Shown: in pieces, positions 50,047-58,633 of the stretch | How positions within the stretch are numbered: position 1 is the stretch's first letter | Layout of the letters: the number at the start of each line of letters is the position of its first letter | Assembly (NCBI RefSeq): GCF_900103835.1 | Contig: NZ_FNID01000009.1 | Location: forward strand, 28,169 to 92,168 | Reading direction: 5' to 3' | DNA: 64,000 bases | From: Acetanaerobacterium elongatum | Lineage (GTDB): Bacteria; Bacillota; Clostridia; Oscillospirales; Ruminococcaceae | Made by a program: the position numbers and the translations under genes | Notes under the pieces: generated by a model | What the model saw: only the letters and a program-made list of their open reading frames with translations | What the model was told of the DNA's origin: nothing | Databases searched by the model: none

Positions 50047-50081
50047 AGAGGCAGCTTTCCCGCTGCCTCTGCTATTTTTTT
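50047..50081 (+). terminator. terminator after the serine hydrolase
   Basis: AGAGGCAGC-TTTCCC-GCTGCCTCT followed by GCTATTTTTTTAG. Confidence 0.85.
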
Positions 50082-50142
50082 AGTGACGTCTACCCTATAA
50101 TGTCCTATAATAGAGTTAAAACCAAAGAAGGAGGCACCCGCC

Positions 50143-51042
50143 ATGCGCACACTCGGCTTTTTTGCCTGCCACCCGGCAACGCAGCTGTTGTATTTTGCGG
50201 CGGTGCTCACCCTTTCGCTGCTCTCGATGAACCCCGTCATCATTACAACCAGTATAGTTTTTGCATTGTGCGTCAATCTGTATTACTGCGGCAGGCAGGA
50301 GCTGGTGCTGATGCTGCGCGTCGCCCTGCCGCTGTTTGTCCTGATTACCCTTGCAAACCCGCTCATCAGCCACCGCGGCCGGATGGTGCTGTTTACGCTC
50401 TTTAACCGTTCCTTTACCCTCGAGGCGCTGCTCTACGGCGCGGTTTCCGGGCTGATGCTTGCGGCGGTGCTCTTGTGGTTCAACGCCTTTACCTTAGTGG
50501 TAAACAACGACCGCCTGCGCTTTCTGCTGGGAGGCGCGCTGCCCTCGGCCGCGCTGATTGTCACCATGACGCTGCGGCTCATCCCCCACCTTTTGCGCCG
50601 CCAGAGCGAGATTGACGGCGCCCTGTCGCTGCTCGAGCAGGACAAGCCCTTCGGGGGCGACAAAAAGCACAAACTCCGTATCACAATCCTCAAGGCTAAA
50701 AGGCTTTCTTCGGTGTTTACCATACTGCTTGCCGCCGCGCTGGAGGATTCGCTGGATACCGCACGCTCGATGAACGCGCGCGGCTACGGCACAGCAAGGC
50801 GAACGCAGTATACCCGCCACCGATTCAAGTTGCAGGATGCGGTGATTTGCGTGTTGCTTTCGTTACTTACCGTACTGTCAATTCTGTTGTATACCTTATG
50901 TAATGTCCGCTTCGCGTTCTATCCGGTGATGACACCGCTAACCTTTTCAGGCTATGAAGGGCTTTTCTACCTGCTCTTTGCCGGCTTAGCGGCGGTTCCC
51001 TTTATCTGTGACGGCTGGGAGGCTTTGCGTTGGAGATTTTAA
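50143..51042 (+). CDS. ecfT: energy-coupling factor transporter transmembrane (T) component
   Basis: 299 residues; AAGGAGG nine bases before ATG. About six helices and the EcfT coupling helices with the two A-R-G type motifs: SLDTARSMNARGYGTARRT is the classic second one. Role: scaffold linking S component and ATPases in uptake of a vitamin-like micronutrient. The next gene starts 13 bp inside this one. Confidence 0.93.
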   Translation: MRTLGFFACHPATQLLYFAAVLTLSLLSMNPVIITTSIVFALCVNLYYCGRQELVLMLRVALPLFVLITLANPLISHRGRMVLFTLFNRSFTLEALLYGAVSGLMLAAVLLWFNAFTLVVNNDRLRFLLGGALPSAALIVTMTLRLIPHLLRRQSEIDGALSLLEQDKPFGGDKKHKLRITILKAKRLSSVFTILLAAALEDSLDTARSMNARGYGTARRTQYTRHRFKLQDAVICVLLSLLTVLSILLYTLCNVRFAFYPVMTPLTFSGYEGLFYLLFAGLAAVPFICDGWEALRWRF

Positions 51043-52697
51043 GGCTTGACAGCTTCAGCTTTCGCTACCCCCATACACAACGCTGTGCGCTGAAGGATAT
51101 CACCCTCTCGGCAGACGAGGGGGACTTTGTGCTGCTCTGCGGCGCCTCGGGCAGCGGGAAAAGCACCCTGCTTGAAAACCTTAAGCCCGAGCTGCGGCGT
51201 AACGGCGAGCGCACGGGTGAAATCACCTGCCTTGGCCGGCCGCTGCAGTCTTTATCCCGCATGGAATCGGCCTGCGATATCGGCTTTGTGATGCAGAACC
51301 TCGAGGCGCAGCTGGTGGCCGACACCGTGCGCGGCGAGCTGTGCTTCGGGCTGGAATCGCTCGGCTTTCCGCCCGAGGTCATCCGCCGCCGGGTGGCCGA
51401 GATGGCAAGCTACTTCGGCTTGGGCAAGCTGCTAAACCGCAGTGTGAACACCCTCTCGGGCGGCGAAAAGCAGCTGGTTAGCCTGGCCTCGGTGCTTTCG
51501 CTCTCGCCCAAGCTGCTGCTGCTCGACGAGCCCGCCTCGCAGCTCGACCCCGTTGCGGCAAGGGAGCTGTTCTCGATGCTCGCGCGCATCAACAGCGAGC
51601 TGGGCATTACCATATTGTTGGCCGAGCATCATACCGAGGAGCTTTTTACCCTCTGCAGCAAAGCGGTACTGCTCCACAACGGTCAGGTGTCCTTCTGCGG
51701 AGCCCCCCGCGAGGCCGCACGGTTTATCACCCAAAACCGCACGCTCTCGAGTGATGCTATACCGCCCCAAACGAAAGAATCCGGTTCAGCCTATGTGTTT
51801 ACATCGCTGCTGCCCTCCGCAGCAAAGATTTTCCCCGATGAGCCGAGCCTTCCGCTTTCGGTGCGGGAGGGGCGCGCGCTGTTTAAGCAGAAAATAAGCG
51901 GCAGAACACCCCCCGCCCCCATGCCGGTAATACCGCCCACCGCGCCGCCCGCCGTATCGGTAACGGACGTGTATTTTGGCTACGGCAGCAAGGATACCCT
52001 GCTGTTTCATGACCTCTCGCTTACCCTGTATGAGGGCGAGCTCTCGGCAGTTATGGGGGCTAACGGCTCGGGTAAAAGCACGCTGCTCAAGCTGCTGTGC
52101 GGCCTGTTAAAGCCCAAGCGCGGTACCATCGAGCTGTTTGGAAAACGCGGCGCTAAACCTACGCTCGGCTATCTGCCGCAGAACCCCCGCCTGCTGTTTT
52201 TGGCCGACACGGTACAGCAGGATTTAACCGCCTGCGCCGAGAACCTAAGGCTTTTACACCCCGAGGAGCGTATACAATCCCTTTCGGAAGCATTGGGTAT
52301 TTCAGATATTTTAAGCAGCCACCCCTACGACATCAGCGCGGGAGAGCTTCAGCGCGCCGCCCTTGCCAAGGTGCTGCTCTCCTCCCCCCGCCTGCTGCTG
52401 CTCGACGAACCCACCAAGGCGCTGGACCCCTTCGCAAAGTCAAAGCTCGCCGCCCTGCTGCGCGGTCTTGTGCAAAGCGGCGTTACTGTTCTTTTCGCAA
52501 GCCACGACACCGAGTTCTGCGCCAGCTACTGCGACCGCTGCGCCCTGCTGTTCGACGGCCAAACCGCCGCAACAGGCGCTCCCGCACAATTTTTCGGCGG
52601 AAATGTCTTTTACTCCACCGCCGCCGCGCGCATCGCGGCAGGCTTTTCGTACGATTCCGTCACCTGCGGGGAGGTGCGCAATCTTTGGATAAAGTAA
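51030..52697 (+). CDS. ECF transporter ATPase with two fused ABC domains
   Basis: 555 residues, starting at TTG inside the ecfT end. Two complete nucleotide-binding domains in one chain: Walker A GASGSGKSTL and GANGSGKSTL, signatures LSGGEKQLV and ISAGELQRA, Walker B LLLLDEPASQLDP and LLLLDEPTKALDP. An about 60-residue Pro-rich linker around 265-310 joins them. Replaces the separate EcfA1/EcfA2 pair. Overlaps the downstream S-component gene by 13 bp. Confidence 0.95.
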   Translation: MEILRLDSFSFRYPHTQRCALKDITLSADEGDFVLLCGASGSGKSTLLENLKPELRRNGERTGEITCLGRPLQSLSRMESACDIGFVMQNLEAQLVADTVRGELCFGLESLGFPPEVIRRRVAEMASYFGLGKLLNRSVNTLSGGEKQLVSLASVLSLSPKLLLLDEPASQLDPVAARELFSMLARINSELGITILLAEHHTEELFTLCSKAVLLHNGQVSFCGAPREAARFITQNRTLSSDAIPPQTKESGSAYVFTSLLPSAAKIFPDEPSLPLSVREGRALFKQKISGRTPPAPMPVIPPTAPPAVSVTDVYFGYGSKDTLLFHDLSLTLYEGELSAVMGANGSGKSTLLKLLCGLLKPKRGTIELFGKRGAKPTLGYLPQNPRLLFLADTVQQDLTACAENLRLLHPEERIQSLSEALGISDILSSHPYDISAGELQRAALAKVLLSSPRLLLLDEPTKALDPFAKSKLAALLRGLVQSGVTVLFASHDTEFCASYCDRCALLFDGQTAATGAPAQFFGGNVFYSTAAARIAAGFSYDSVTCGEVRNLWIK

Positions 52698-53371
52698 ACA
52701 CCTCCCTTCGACGTGCGCTCATTCTTTTTGCAGCAGCCGCGGTACTAACCGCCGCGGTGCTCTACTCGGTGTTCCCGCAGGCGGTATCGCCGCAGCTATT
52801 GCCGCTTGCCGCGGTGCTGGTGCTGATTATCATCGGCTTTCTGTACTACGAGCTCACCCGTCCCTCTGCGCAGGAGTCCGCCGCCGTGGCGGTGCTGTGC
52901 GCGGCAGCGGTGGCTGGCCGGGTGCTGTTTGCGCCGCTGCCCAACTTCAAGCCGGTGGGTGCGGTGGTCATCATCGCAGGGGCGGTGTTCGGCGCGCCCG
53001 CGGGGTTTATCACGGGGGCGGTCAGCGCCCTGTGCTCTAACCTGCTGTTCGGGCAGGGCGCGTGGACACCGTGGCAGATGCTCGGCTTCGCCTTGGCGGG
53101 CGCTCTTTCGGGGGTGCTAAACCGCCGCGGCTGGCTGCTAAAGCGTACCCGCCTGTGCCTGTTCGGCGTTGCGATGGGCTACCTTTACGGTATCATCGTC
53201 GACGGCTTTTACCTCATCGGCTATGTAGAGCCCTCCCCCCAGGCGGTTTTTGCTGCACTGATGGGCGGGCTGCTGTTTAATACCATTCACGCCGCGGCAA
53301 ACGGCTTCTTTTTGTTCTGCTTCGGCGAGGCATGGGCAAAAAAGCTTGTACGCATCCGCGATAAGGGCTGA
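52685..53371 (+). CDS. ECF transporter substrate-binding (S) component
   Basis: 228 residues, TTG start within the ATPase gene end. Six hydrophobic helices; core FKPVGAVVIIAGAVFGAPAGFITGAVSALCSNLLFGQGAWTPWQM is the typical S-component loop between helices 3 and 4. The pattern is close to the CbrT-like cobalamin branch as I remember it, but no cobalamin riboswitch precedes the operon. Substrate therefore open: a B12-type or other vitamin. Confidence 0.88.
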   Translation: MDKVNTSLRRALILFAAAAVLTAAVLYSVFPQAVSPQLLPLAAVLVLIIIGFLYYELTRPSAQESAAVAVLCAAAVAGRVLFAPLPNFKPVGAVVIIAGAVFGAPAGFITGAVSALCSNLLFGQGAWTPWQMLGFALAGALSGVLNRRGWLLKRTRLCLFGVAMGYLYGIIVDGFYLIGYVEPSPQAVFAALMGGLLFNTIHAAANGFFLFCFGEAWAKKLVRIRDKG

Positions 53372-53534
53372 TATCTGCCTTGTTTTCGGTACGGTTTATC
53401 CTGCCTTCAGGCAGAAAAATTATTCGGGCAGTTTTTCACACGATAGTAAACCGTTATCGCCAGAAATATCATTCTTTTTAGGGTTTAAGGGTTTCGGGCA
53501 ATACCGACGCGTTTTTGGTATGTCGCTTAATGAC

Positions 53535-53987
53535 GGGCAGCAGCATACTATAGAACATAAGAGGCCGCAGAAAAGCGCCCGCGGCAGTGGCGGAGGATGC
53601 CGGATGTGCAAAGGCTCTGGGCGTTCAACTCTCCGCCGGCTTTTGCTGCGCCTGAAGCACCCGACGGATTGGCGGGCAAATATGCCCCCATCCCCGGTTT
53701 TTCAGCGCCGAGCGGTACCGTCCGCCCGCAGGGGAGCTGCCGTAAAAGCGCGTAAGCTGCACCTCTTTCATATAATGCCGCCGCCCGCGGCAATGGCCTT
53801 CCTATTTCCCAGGCTTTCTGGTAAACGAGTCGGCTTCGGCAAGGCGGCGGACGGCGGCAGTATGTACCTATCCCTTCCCTTTGCGGCATCAAAGGCAGGG
53901 AACCTTTGCACGCAGCCCACCTTTCAAAACGCAGGAACATAAACATCAACAAAAGAGCGGCTTTGTATTTGCCGCTCCTTTGTTTTT
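53535..53987 (+). ncRNA. candidate structured non-coding RNA
   Basis: GC-rich, no convincing coding frame, many complementary segments: GGCGGAG (53589-53595) with CTCCGCC (53631-53637); GGGCA-AATA-TGCCC (53674-53687); alternating CCGCCCGCGGC blocks. It ends in an intrinsic terminator with GAGCGGC (53955-53961), GCCGCTC (53971-53977) and a T-rich tail, so the transcript should run rightward. The shadow peptide pattern resembles spurious proteins I have seen predicted in related Oscillospirales, hinting at a conserved RNA. It lacks the core sequences of RNase P, tmRNA and SRP RNA. The raiA family is a possibility I cannot verify. The 5' end is approximate. Confidence 0.45.
53953..53987 (+). terminator. 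terminator of the candidate RNA
   Basis: GAGCGGC / GCCGCTC with a nine-base loop, then CTTTGTTTTT. Confidence 0.75.
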
Positions 53988-54186
53988 ATCGGCAGGGGTA
54001 CCCGTTGGAAGGAATCGCGCCCGCTGTACTACCACAACTGCATCATTACCCCTCAGCGGTCAAGGCCGGATGCTTTCTGCTAACAACCAATCACTACTCT
54101 CTAGCTGCTACTGGCCCATTCCCAACCACCTTTTGCATCGTAGCCGCATATTGCCGCAGATTGCTTTACGCGGGAGCAGGAGAGAT

Positions 54187-54283
54187 GTTCGGGGGCTTAT
54201 GCCCCCGAACGGGTACCCCCGTGTTGGGTGCCCCTGCCATTCTTCAGCGGAGGCTTGCAGGGGCGCGCATTGCGCGTCTGCGG
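54187..54283. repeat. intergenic repeat block (C-type hairpin and A-type half unit)
   Basis: GTTCGGGGGCTTATGCCCCC then GAAC (54187-54210) is the hairpin of a type C unit; the G-rich arm before it is decayed. TGCAGGGG with core GGCGCGC-ATT-GCGCGTC (54256-54283) is a left type A half. Confidence 0.6.
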
Positions 54284-54728
54284 TATTTTTTAATATCTCA
54301 GTTAAAATCTTGTGGGGGCAAAACCCCTGTATCTGCCCCAATAAAAGAGCTTTCGTCAATCTATCCAGCTTCTAGTGGTTCTTTTTGTAAAATTAAGAAT
54401 ATAATACTCAAAAGTTTACGGTAAATTCACTTATTTACGCTGTGTATTGTTGACGTTTTTTCACCCGTGGTTTAAAATAAAACAGTAATCGGCCTTTTTC
54501 GCCGGTTGGCCTGCCTATGGCCGTCTTTATTTTATGACTGTACTCTTATCTGCTAACTTACGCACCGGTTTTCACCTGTCTTCGGGCTTATTGCCGCAAG
54601 GCACACTGCCCAAGGTCAATAATCGTGGTACATAAGCGAGGATCTTTAATTGTATTTGACTATGGGCGGCCTGAAAACATCGCCAACCCTTCGTTTTCAG
54701 CGGCGCTTTTATGGAGGTGGATATTATC

Positions 54729-55385
54729 TTGCCGCACGAGATTAAAATTGCGCCGTCGGTTCTGGCCTGTGATTTCGCACATATCGCCGACGAGATTAAA
54801 AAGGTAGAGGCTGCGGGGGCAGACTGGATTCATCTTGACGTAATGGACGGGCATTTTGTGCCCAACATCACCTTTGGGCCGCCTGTGGTAAGCAGCCTGC
54901 GCAAGATTACCACACTGCCTTTTGACGTACACCTGATGCTTACCGACCCGCTCATGTATGCAAAAGCCTTTGCGCTTGCGGGTGCCGACAGCATCACCTT
55001 TCATATTGAATCGGTGGGCGACCCTCACGCCGCAATCGAGTATATCCGCTCGCTGGGGGTTAGGGTGGGCATCTCCATCAAGCCCCACACCCCGGCGGAG
55101 GCCTTGTTGCCCTACTTAAAAGAGCTTGACCTTGTTTTGGTTATGACGGTAGAGCCCGGCTTTGGCGGCCAGCGCTTTATGAGCGATATGCTGCCCAAGA
55201 TCGAGATGCTGCGCAGCGGCATTACACGCCAGCGCCTTATCACCAACCTTCAGGTAGACGGCGGCATAGACGAGCACACCGCCTATCTGGTAAAGAAGTC
55301 GGGCGCTGATGTGCTGGTGGCGGGCAGCGCTATCTTTAGCCGCGAGGATTATAAAACCGCCATTGTCAGCCTTAAAAACGCATAA
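54729..55385 (+). CDS. rpe: ribulose-phosphate 3-epimerase
   Basis: 218 residues from TTG 54729. The earlier ATG at 54711 is part of ATGGAGGTG, which itself is the ribosome binding site nine bases before the TTG; starting there also matches the family N-terminus (KIAPSVLACDF). TIM barrel with HLDVMDGHFVPNITFGP, DVHLMLTDP, VMTVEPGFGGQRF and LQVDGGIDEHT: metal-binding His/Asp and catalytic Asp residues all present. Interconverts ribulose-5-P and xylulose-5-P in the pentose phosphate pathway. Confidence 0.97.
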   Translation: MPHEIKIAPSVLACDFAHIADEIKKVEAAGADWIHLDVMDGHFVPNITFGPPVVSSLRKITTLPFDVHLMLTDPLMYAKAFALAGADSITFHIESVGDPHAAIEYIRSLGVRVGISIKPHTPAEALLPYLKELDLVLVMTVEPGFGGQRFMSDMLPKIEMLRSGITRQRLITNLQVDGGIDEHTAYLVKKSGADVLVAGSAIFSREDYKTAIVSLKNA

Positions 55386-55388
55386 GCA

Positions 55389-55946
55389 TCACAGGGTTTT
55401 TAAAACCTCCAGCGTGTTCTTTGAAAGCAGCAGTGAGCCGTGCTCATCCAGCACCGAGAGTGCGAGCAGCCCCCCGCCGCACAGTCTGCCAAACTCCGAA
55501 AGCCCGGGCGCCAAGCGTTCCGCACTTTTTGCCCCCAGCACAATCCGGTACTTCCCGTTATAGCTGTAAAGCGCCAGCAACGGCAGGCGCAGCGGGCAGG
55601 TTCTGGCCCATGCCGCGGCATCCGAGATACCGTCAAACTCATAGATTACCGGGGTGCTTTCGGCAAGTGAGGATTTCTTTTTACCCTCGCCAAACAAGCC
55701 GGCCTCCAGCTTGGTAAACAGCAGGGTGCAGCTGCCGTCACTGTTGGAAAACGCCTCTATATAAAGCTTGGCACCCGTAAAGTCAAAGCCGGTTTTCACC
55801 TTGGCAAACGACAAAATTTCTGAAATTGCACGCTTGCTGGAGGGGCTTTGGTAATCCAGCTCCTCATAGGTGAGGTTTAAGCGTTCCATATCCGAGGTTG
55901 TCAGCAGTATCTTAATCTTATCGCTGTTGATTGCCTTAATAATCAC
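55389..55946 (-). CDS. MecA-like adaptor protein
   Basis: 185 residues from GTG 55946 (GGAGGG eight bases before). N-terminal IIKAINSDKIKILLTTSDMERLNLTYEELDYQSPSSKRAISEILSFAK matches the substrate-binding N-domain of MecA (negative regulator of genetic competence); the C-terminal half has a YEFDGISDAAAWARTC pattern like the ClpC-binding domain. Role in the family: present substrates to ClpCP protease. Convergent with rpe, 3 bp apart. Confidence 0.8.
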   Translation of the reverse strand: MIIKAINSDKIKILLTTSDMERLNLTYEELDYQSPSSKRAISEILSFAKVKTGFDFTGAKLYIEAFSNSDGSCTLLFTKLEAGLFGEGKKKSSLAESTPVIYEFDGISDAAAWARTCPLRLPLLALYSYNGKYRIVLGAKSAERLAPGLSEFGRLCGGGLLALSVLDEHGSLLLSKNTLEVLKTL

Positions 55947-56120
55947 AAAAACCACCCTCCAACAGCTTTAATAAGTTATAACCAATACAGTATATGCTCA
56001 AAAGCCGTGGTTTGAACCGCCGCGGCACATCAATGCTTTTCTTTGGCAAACAACTTCTTTATAGGCTCGCTTCGGGGCCTGCCGACATTATTTTAAAATG
56101 AAAGGGCGTGGATCTTACAT

Positions 56121-57383
56121 ATGGCAAGCTGGTTATGCGGCGAAAACCTGTATCAGGCAAAGGAGCCCGCTTTTTCACGTGAGCAGAAGGAATTCCTAAC
56201 CCCTTCTGTCCTTTATCTGCCCGAGTATGACGAGGCCGACGAGCCGCCCGCGAAGGTGCTTACGGCTGATGCGAGCTATCAGGGGAGCTACGAGTTTGAA
56301 TATCCCCGGCTTTCCTGCACCACCTTTTTGCGCTATCGCCTTAAAGCGGATAAGCCGAAGCACGAAGGCGAGGATGCTCTTTCCTACTCCTTTACCGATG
56401 CCCCTAAAAAGAAGCATAAGCACGAACCTAGCCTTCTCAGCAACAGGCAGGATCCGCTTGCAATAGATCATATCGAGCCCGAAGAACTGCTGGGCTTTGC
56501 CGAAGCCGCGCAGATTATAGACGAAACCGACGGAAAGCCCTTAACCCAAAAGCTTGAGGTGCTGTTTGAGGGCGGCTTTAACGCGCTGGTTTGCGACGCT
56601 ATCGACGAGCAGCCCTATGTATCCTCCAACATCAACACCCTGATGCATAAATCCGAGGAGGTATTGGGCGGGCTTTCGATGATTGCGAAGGCCGCAGGCA
56701 TCTCCAATATCTTTGCGCTGTGCTACGCCGATATCGACGATGCCGAAACCGTTATCCCCCACAAGATGTTTACCATCCCCATCAAGCGTGTCTATGGGCG
56801 CTACCCCGTGCGCGACCGCGTAAAGAAGCTGCTCGCCAAAAACGGCAGATGCTATGTTTTCGGCACGCAGGCCCTCATGCACCTTTATCGTGCCGTTACC
56901 AAAAAGGCGGTACATAACACCACCATTATCACCGTTGCGGGCGACTGTGTGGGCAACCCGCGCAACCTGGAGGTTCGCGTCGGCACCACCGCCCGAGAGG
57001 TGCTTGAATTCTGCGGCCTTGTTAAGAACCCCTCCCGCGTGATTATGGGCGGCAGTATGCGTGGTGCCGCTATTACCGACCTCGACCTGCCGGTGCTCTA
57101 CACCACCCGTGCCGTTTTGGCATTCGAAAGGCCTATCGAAAACGTGGTGCTCAGCTGCATCTCCTGCGGCCGCTGCATCGTCGACTGCCCGCGCGGTCTT
57201 GCACCGAACTATCTGTATAAGCAGTTTAACGCCCATAACCTCGATGCCCTCATCCAGCTTCGGGCCGACCGGTGCATCGAATGCGGCGTTTGTTCCTATA
57301 TCTGCCCCGCAAACCTGGAGCTTCTCCATGTAGTTAAAAGGGCGAAAACACTTGTGCTGGAAGTGAAGGCACAGGAGGAGTAA
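56121..57383 (+). CDS. rnfC: RnfC-like Fe-S subunit, divergent
   Basis: 420 residues; AAAGGGCGTGGATCTTACAT precedes ATG. The second half is RnfC: ALVCDAIDEQPYVSSNINTLM aligns with the NGAECEPYLT block, then VRVGTTAREVLEFCGL, VIMGGSMRGAAITDLDLPV, and two 4Fe-4S sites CISCGRCIVDCP and CIECGVCSYICP. The first 150 residues differ from ordinary RnfC: the N-terminal GGIHP-type start and the GGAxFP glycine loop for NADH/FMN, expected just before residue 150, are absent. Cytosolic peripheral subunit of an Rnf-like complex; first of four co-directional genes. Confidence 0.8.
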   Translation: MASWLCGENLYQAKEPAFSREQKEFLTPSVLYLPEYDEADEPPAKVLTADASYQGSYEFEYPRLSCTTFLRYRLKADKPKHEGEDALSYSFTDAPKKKHKHEPSLLSNRQDPLAIDHIEPEELLGFAEAAQIIDETDGKPLTQKLEVLFEGGFNALVCDAIDEQPYVSSNINTLMHKSEEVLGGLSMIAKAAGISNIFALCYADIDDAETVIPHKMFTIPIKRVYGRYPVRDRVKKLLAKNGRCYVFGTQALMHLYRAVTKKAVHNTTIITVAGDCVGNPRNLEVRVGTTAREVLEFCGLVKNPSRVIMGGSMRGAAITDLDLPVLYTTRAVLAFERPIENVVLSCISCGRCIVDCPRGLAPNYLYKQFNAHNLDALIQLRADRCIECGVCSYICPANLELLHVVKRAKTLVLEVKAQEE

Positions 57384-57451
57384 CCTGCCCTTAAAAGCGG
57401 GAATCCCTTCTTTCAGGCCACATCAATGTTGGAAAGGCAAGGTCATTTTAT

Positions 57452-58585
57452 ATGAATCTTCAACCTGCCAAGGCCCCACATATACGCTTTAAAGAGAGCG
57501 TACATACCTTGTTTACCGATGTCATCATCGCGCTGCTGCCGCTTTATGCCATGGCGTTTTTCTACTATGGCGGGCGCACACTGATTATGGCTCTTATCGC
57601 CGCAGCGGTATGCTATCTGCTCGATATCCTCTGCCGCAAGATGGCGGGTAAGGTTATTAAAATCAACGACTTCTCGGCCGTGATTACCGGCCTGCTGATA
57701 CCGCTGATGCTGCCAGCCTCGGTGCCCTACTATGTGGTGGTTGCGGCCTGCGCGTTTGCAATTCTTATTGCCAAGCACCCGTTCGGCGGCCTTGGCTACA
57801 ACCTGTTCAACCCTGCTGCCGCAGGCATCGCCTTTGCTACCGCCTGCTGGCCGAAGGAGGTATTCCGCTACCCCAAGCCGTTTGAGCAGATTCCGCTCAT
57901 ATTAAACAACCCGGTGGAGCTGTTCTCCTCCCCCGCAGCCGCTTTAAAGATTAACGGCGCCCCCTCCGGCGACCTGCTGCAGTTTTTCCTCGGCAATTCG
58001 CTCGGGCCGATGGGTGCTACGGCTATTCTGGTTATTTTAAGCTGCATGTTCTTTCTCATCTACCGCAGAACCATCTCGTGGCACATCCCCGTGTCGGCGC
58101 TGGCTGCGGCGGCTGTGTTTTCTTTGCTGTTCCCGCGCGTTTCCATCAGCCTGCTCAGCAGCACGGTGTACGAGCTGTTTGCGGGCACGCTGGTGTTCGG
58201 TGCGGCGTTTGTGGCAACCGATCCTGTTACCTCTCCGTCCTTCCCCATTGCCAAGATTATCTACGGCGCGGGAATCGGGCTGCTTACCATGCTGCTGCGC
58301 TGGTTCGGCGGCTTCGAGGAAGGCTTTATCTTTGCGCTGCTGATGATGAACACCCTTTCCTTTGCGCTGGACCGTCTTGCCATCTGGCTGCGGTTTGACT
58401 TAAACTCCGGCCGGGTACCCATAAGGCGGGTAAAGGCGGCGGCAAAGGGCTTTATGGCGCGCCGTGAGCACAAAAAGATCTATATCGATACCTCTGCCGA
58501 GCCCGTCACCGAGCCGGAACAGCAGCAGGACGAGGCTCAAAAGGAAGAGGCCACGGCACAATCGAAGGGAGGGCGGAACGTTTGA
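57452..58585 (+). CDS. rnfD: RnfD-like membrane subunit, flavin site altered
   Basis: 377 residues; AAAGGCAAGGTCATTTTAT before ATG. About ten helices, with the family blocks FTDVIIALLPLYAMAFFYYGGR, DFSAVITGLLIPLMLP, AKHPFGGLGYNLFNPAAAGIAF and FGAAFVATDPVTSPSFP. Where RnfD/NqrB carry (S/G)AT with the Thr that bears covalent FMN, this protein reads NPVELFSSPAAALK: Ser160 is at the Thr place. A 60-residue charged C-terminal tail (EQQQDEAQKEEATAQ) is extra. Membrane core of the Rnf-like complex. Confidence 0.88.
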   Translation: MNLQPAKAPHIRFKESVHTLFTDVIIALLPLYAMAFFYYGGRTLIMALIAAAVCYLLDILCRKMAGKVIKINDFSAVITGLLIPLMLPASVPYYVVVAACAFAILIAKHPFGGLGYNLFNPAAAGIAFATACWPKEVFRYPKPFEQIPLILNNPVELFSSPAAALKINGAPSGDLLQFFLGNSLGPMGATAILVILSCMFFLIYRRTISWHIPVSALAAAAVFSLLFPRVSISLLSSTVYELFAGTLVFGAAFVATDPVTSPSFPIAKIIYGAGIGLLTMLLRWFGGFEEGFIFALLMMNTLSFALDRLAIWLRFDLNSGRVPIRRVKAAAKGFMARREHKKIYIDTSAEPVTEPEQQQDEAQKEEATAQSKGGRNV

Positions 58586-58633
58586 AAAACTTCGCGTTCA
58601 GATTATCTCCCGCCGGAAAAGGGGGGCTGTTAA

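Larger units (their letters stand above)
53372..54728. other. long gene-free region (structured RNA candidate plus repeats)
   Basis: About 1.35 kb without a credible protein gene; open frames on both strands are GC-biased shadows. It contains the RNA candidate 53535-53987, a partial repeat cluster 54187-54283, and an AT-rich stretch before rpe. Confidence 0.5.

Noticed and set aside
50082..50142. Cobalamin or other riboswitch before the ECF operon
   Set aside because: Only about 60 bases between the previous terminator and the start; no conserved riboswitch core.
53346..53952. Open frames on both strands (198 and 134 codons) in the gene desert
   Set aside because: Arg/Pro/Cys-rich composition, mutually overlapping on both strands, no ribosome binding site; better explained by a structured RNA.
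18293..54283. CRISPR array
   Set aside because: The repeats are dispersed, palindromic and unequally spaced, with no unique spacers of constant length and no cas genes.
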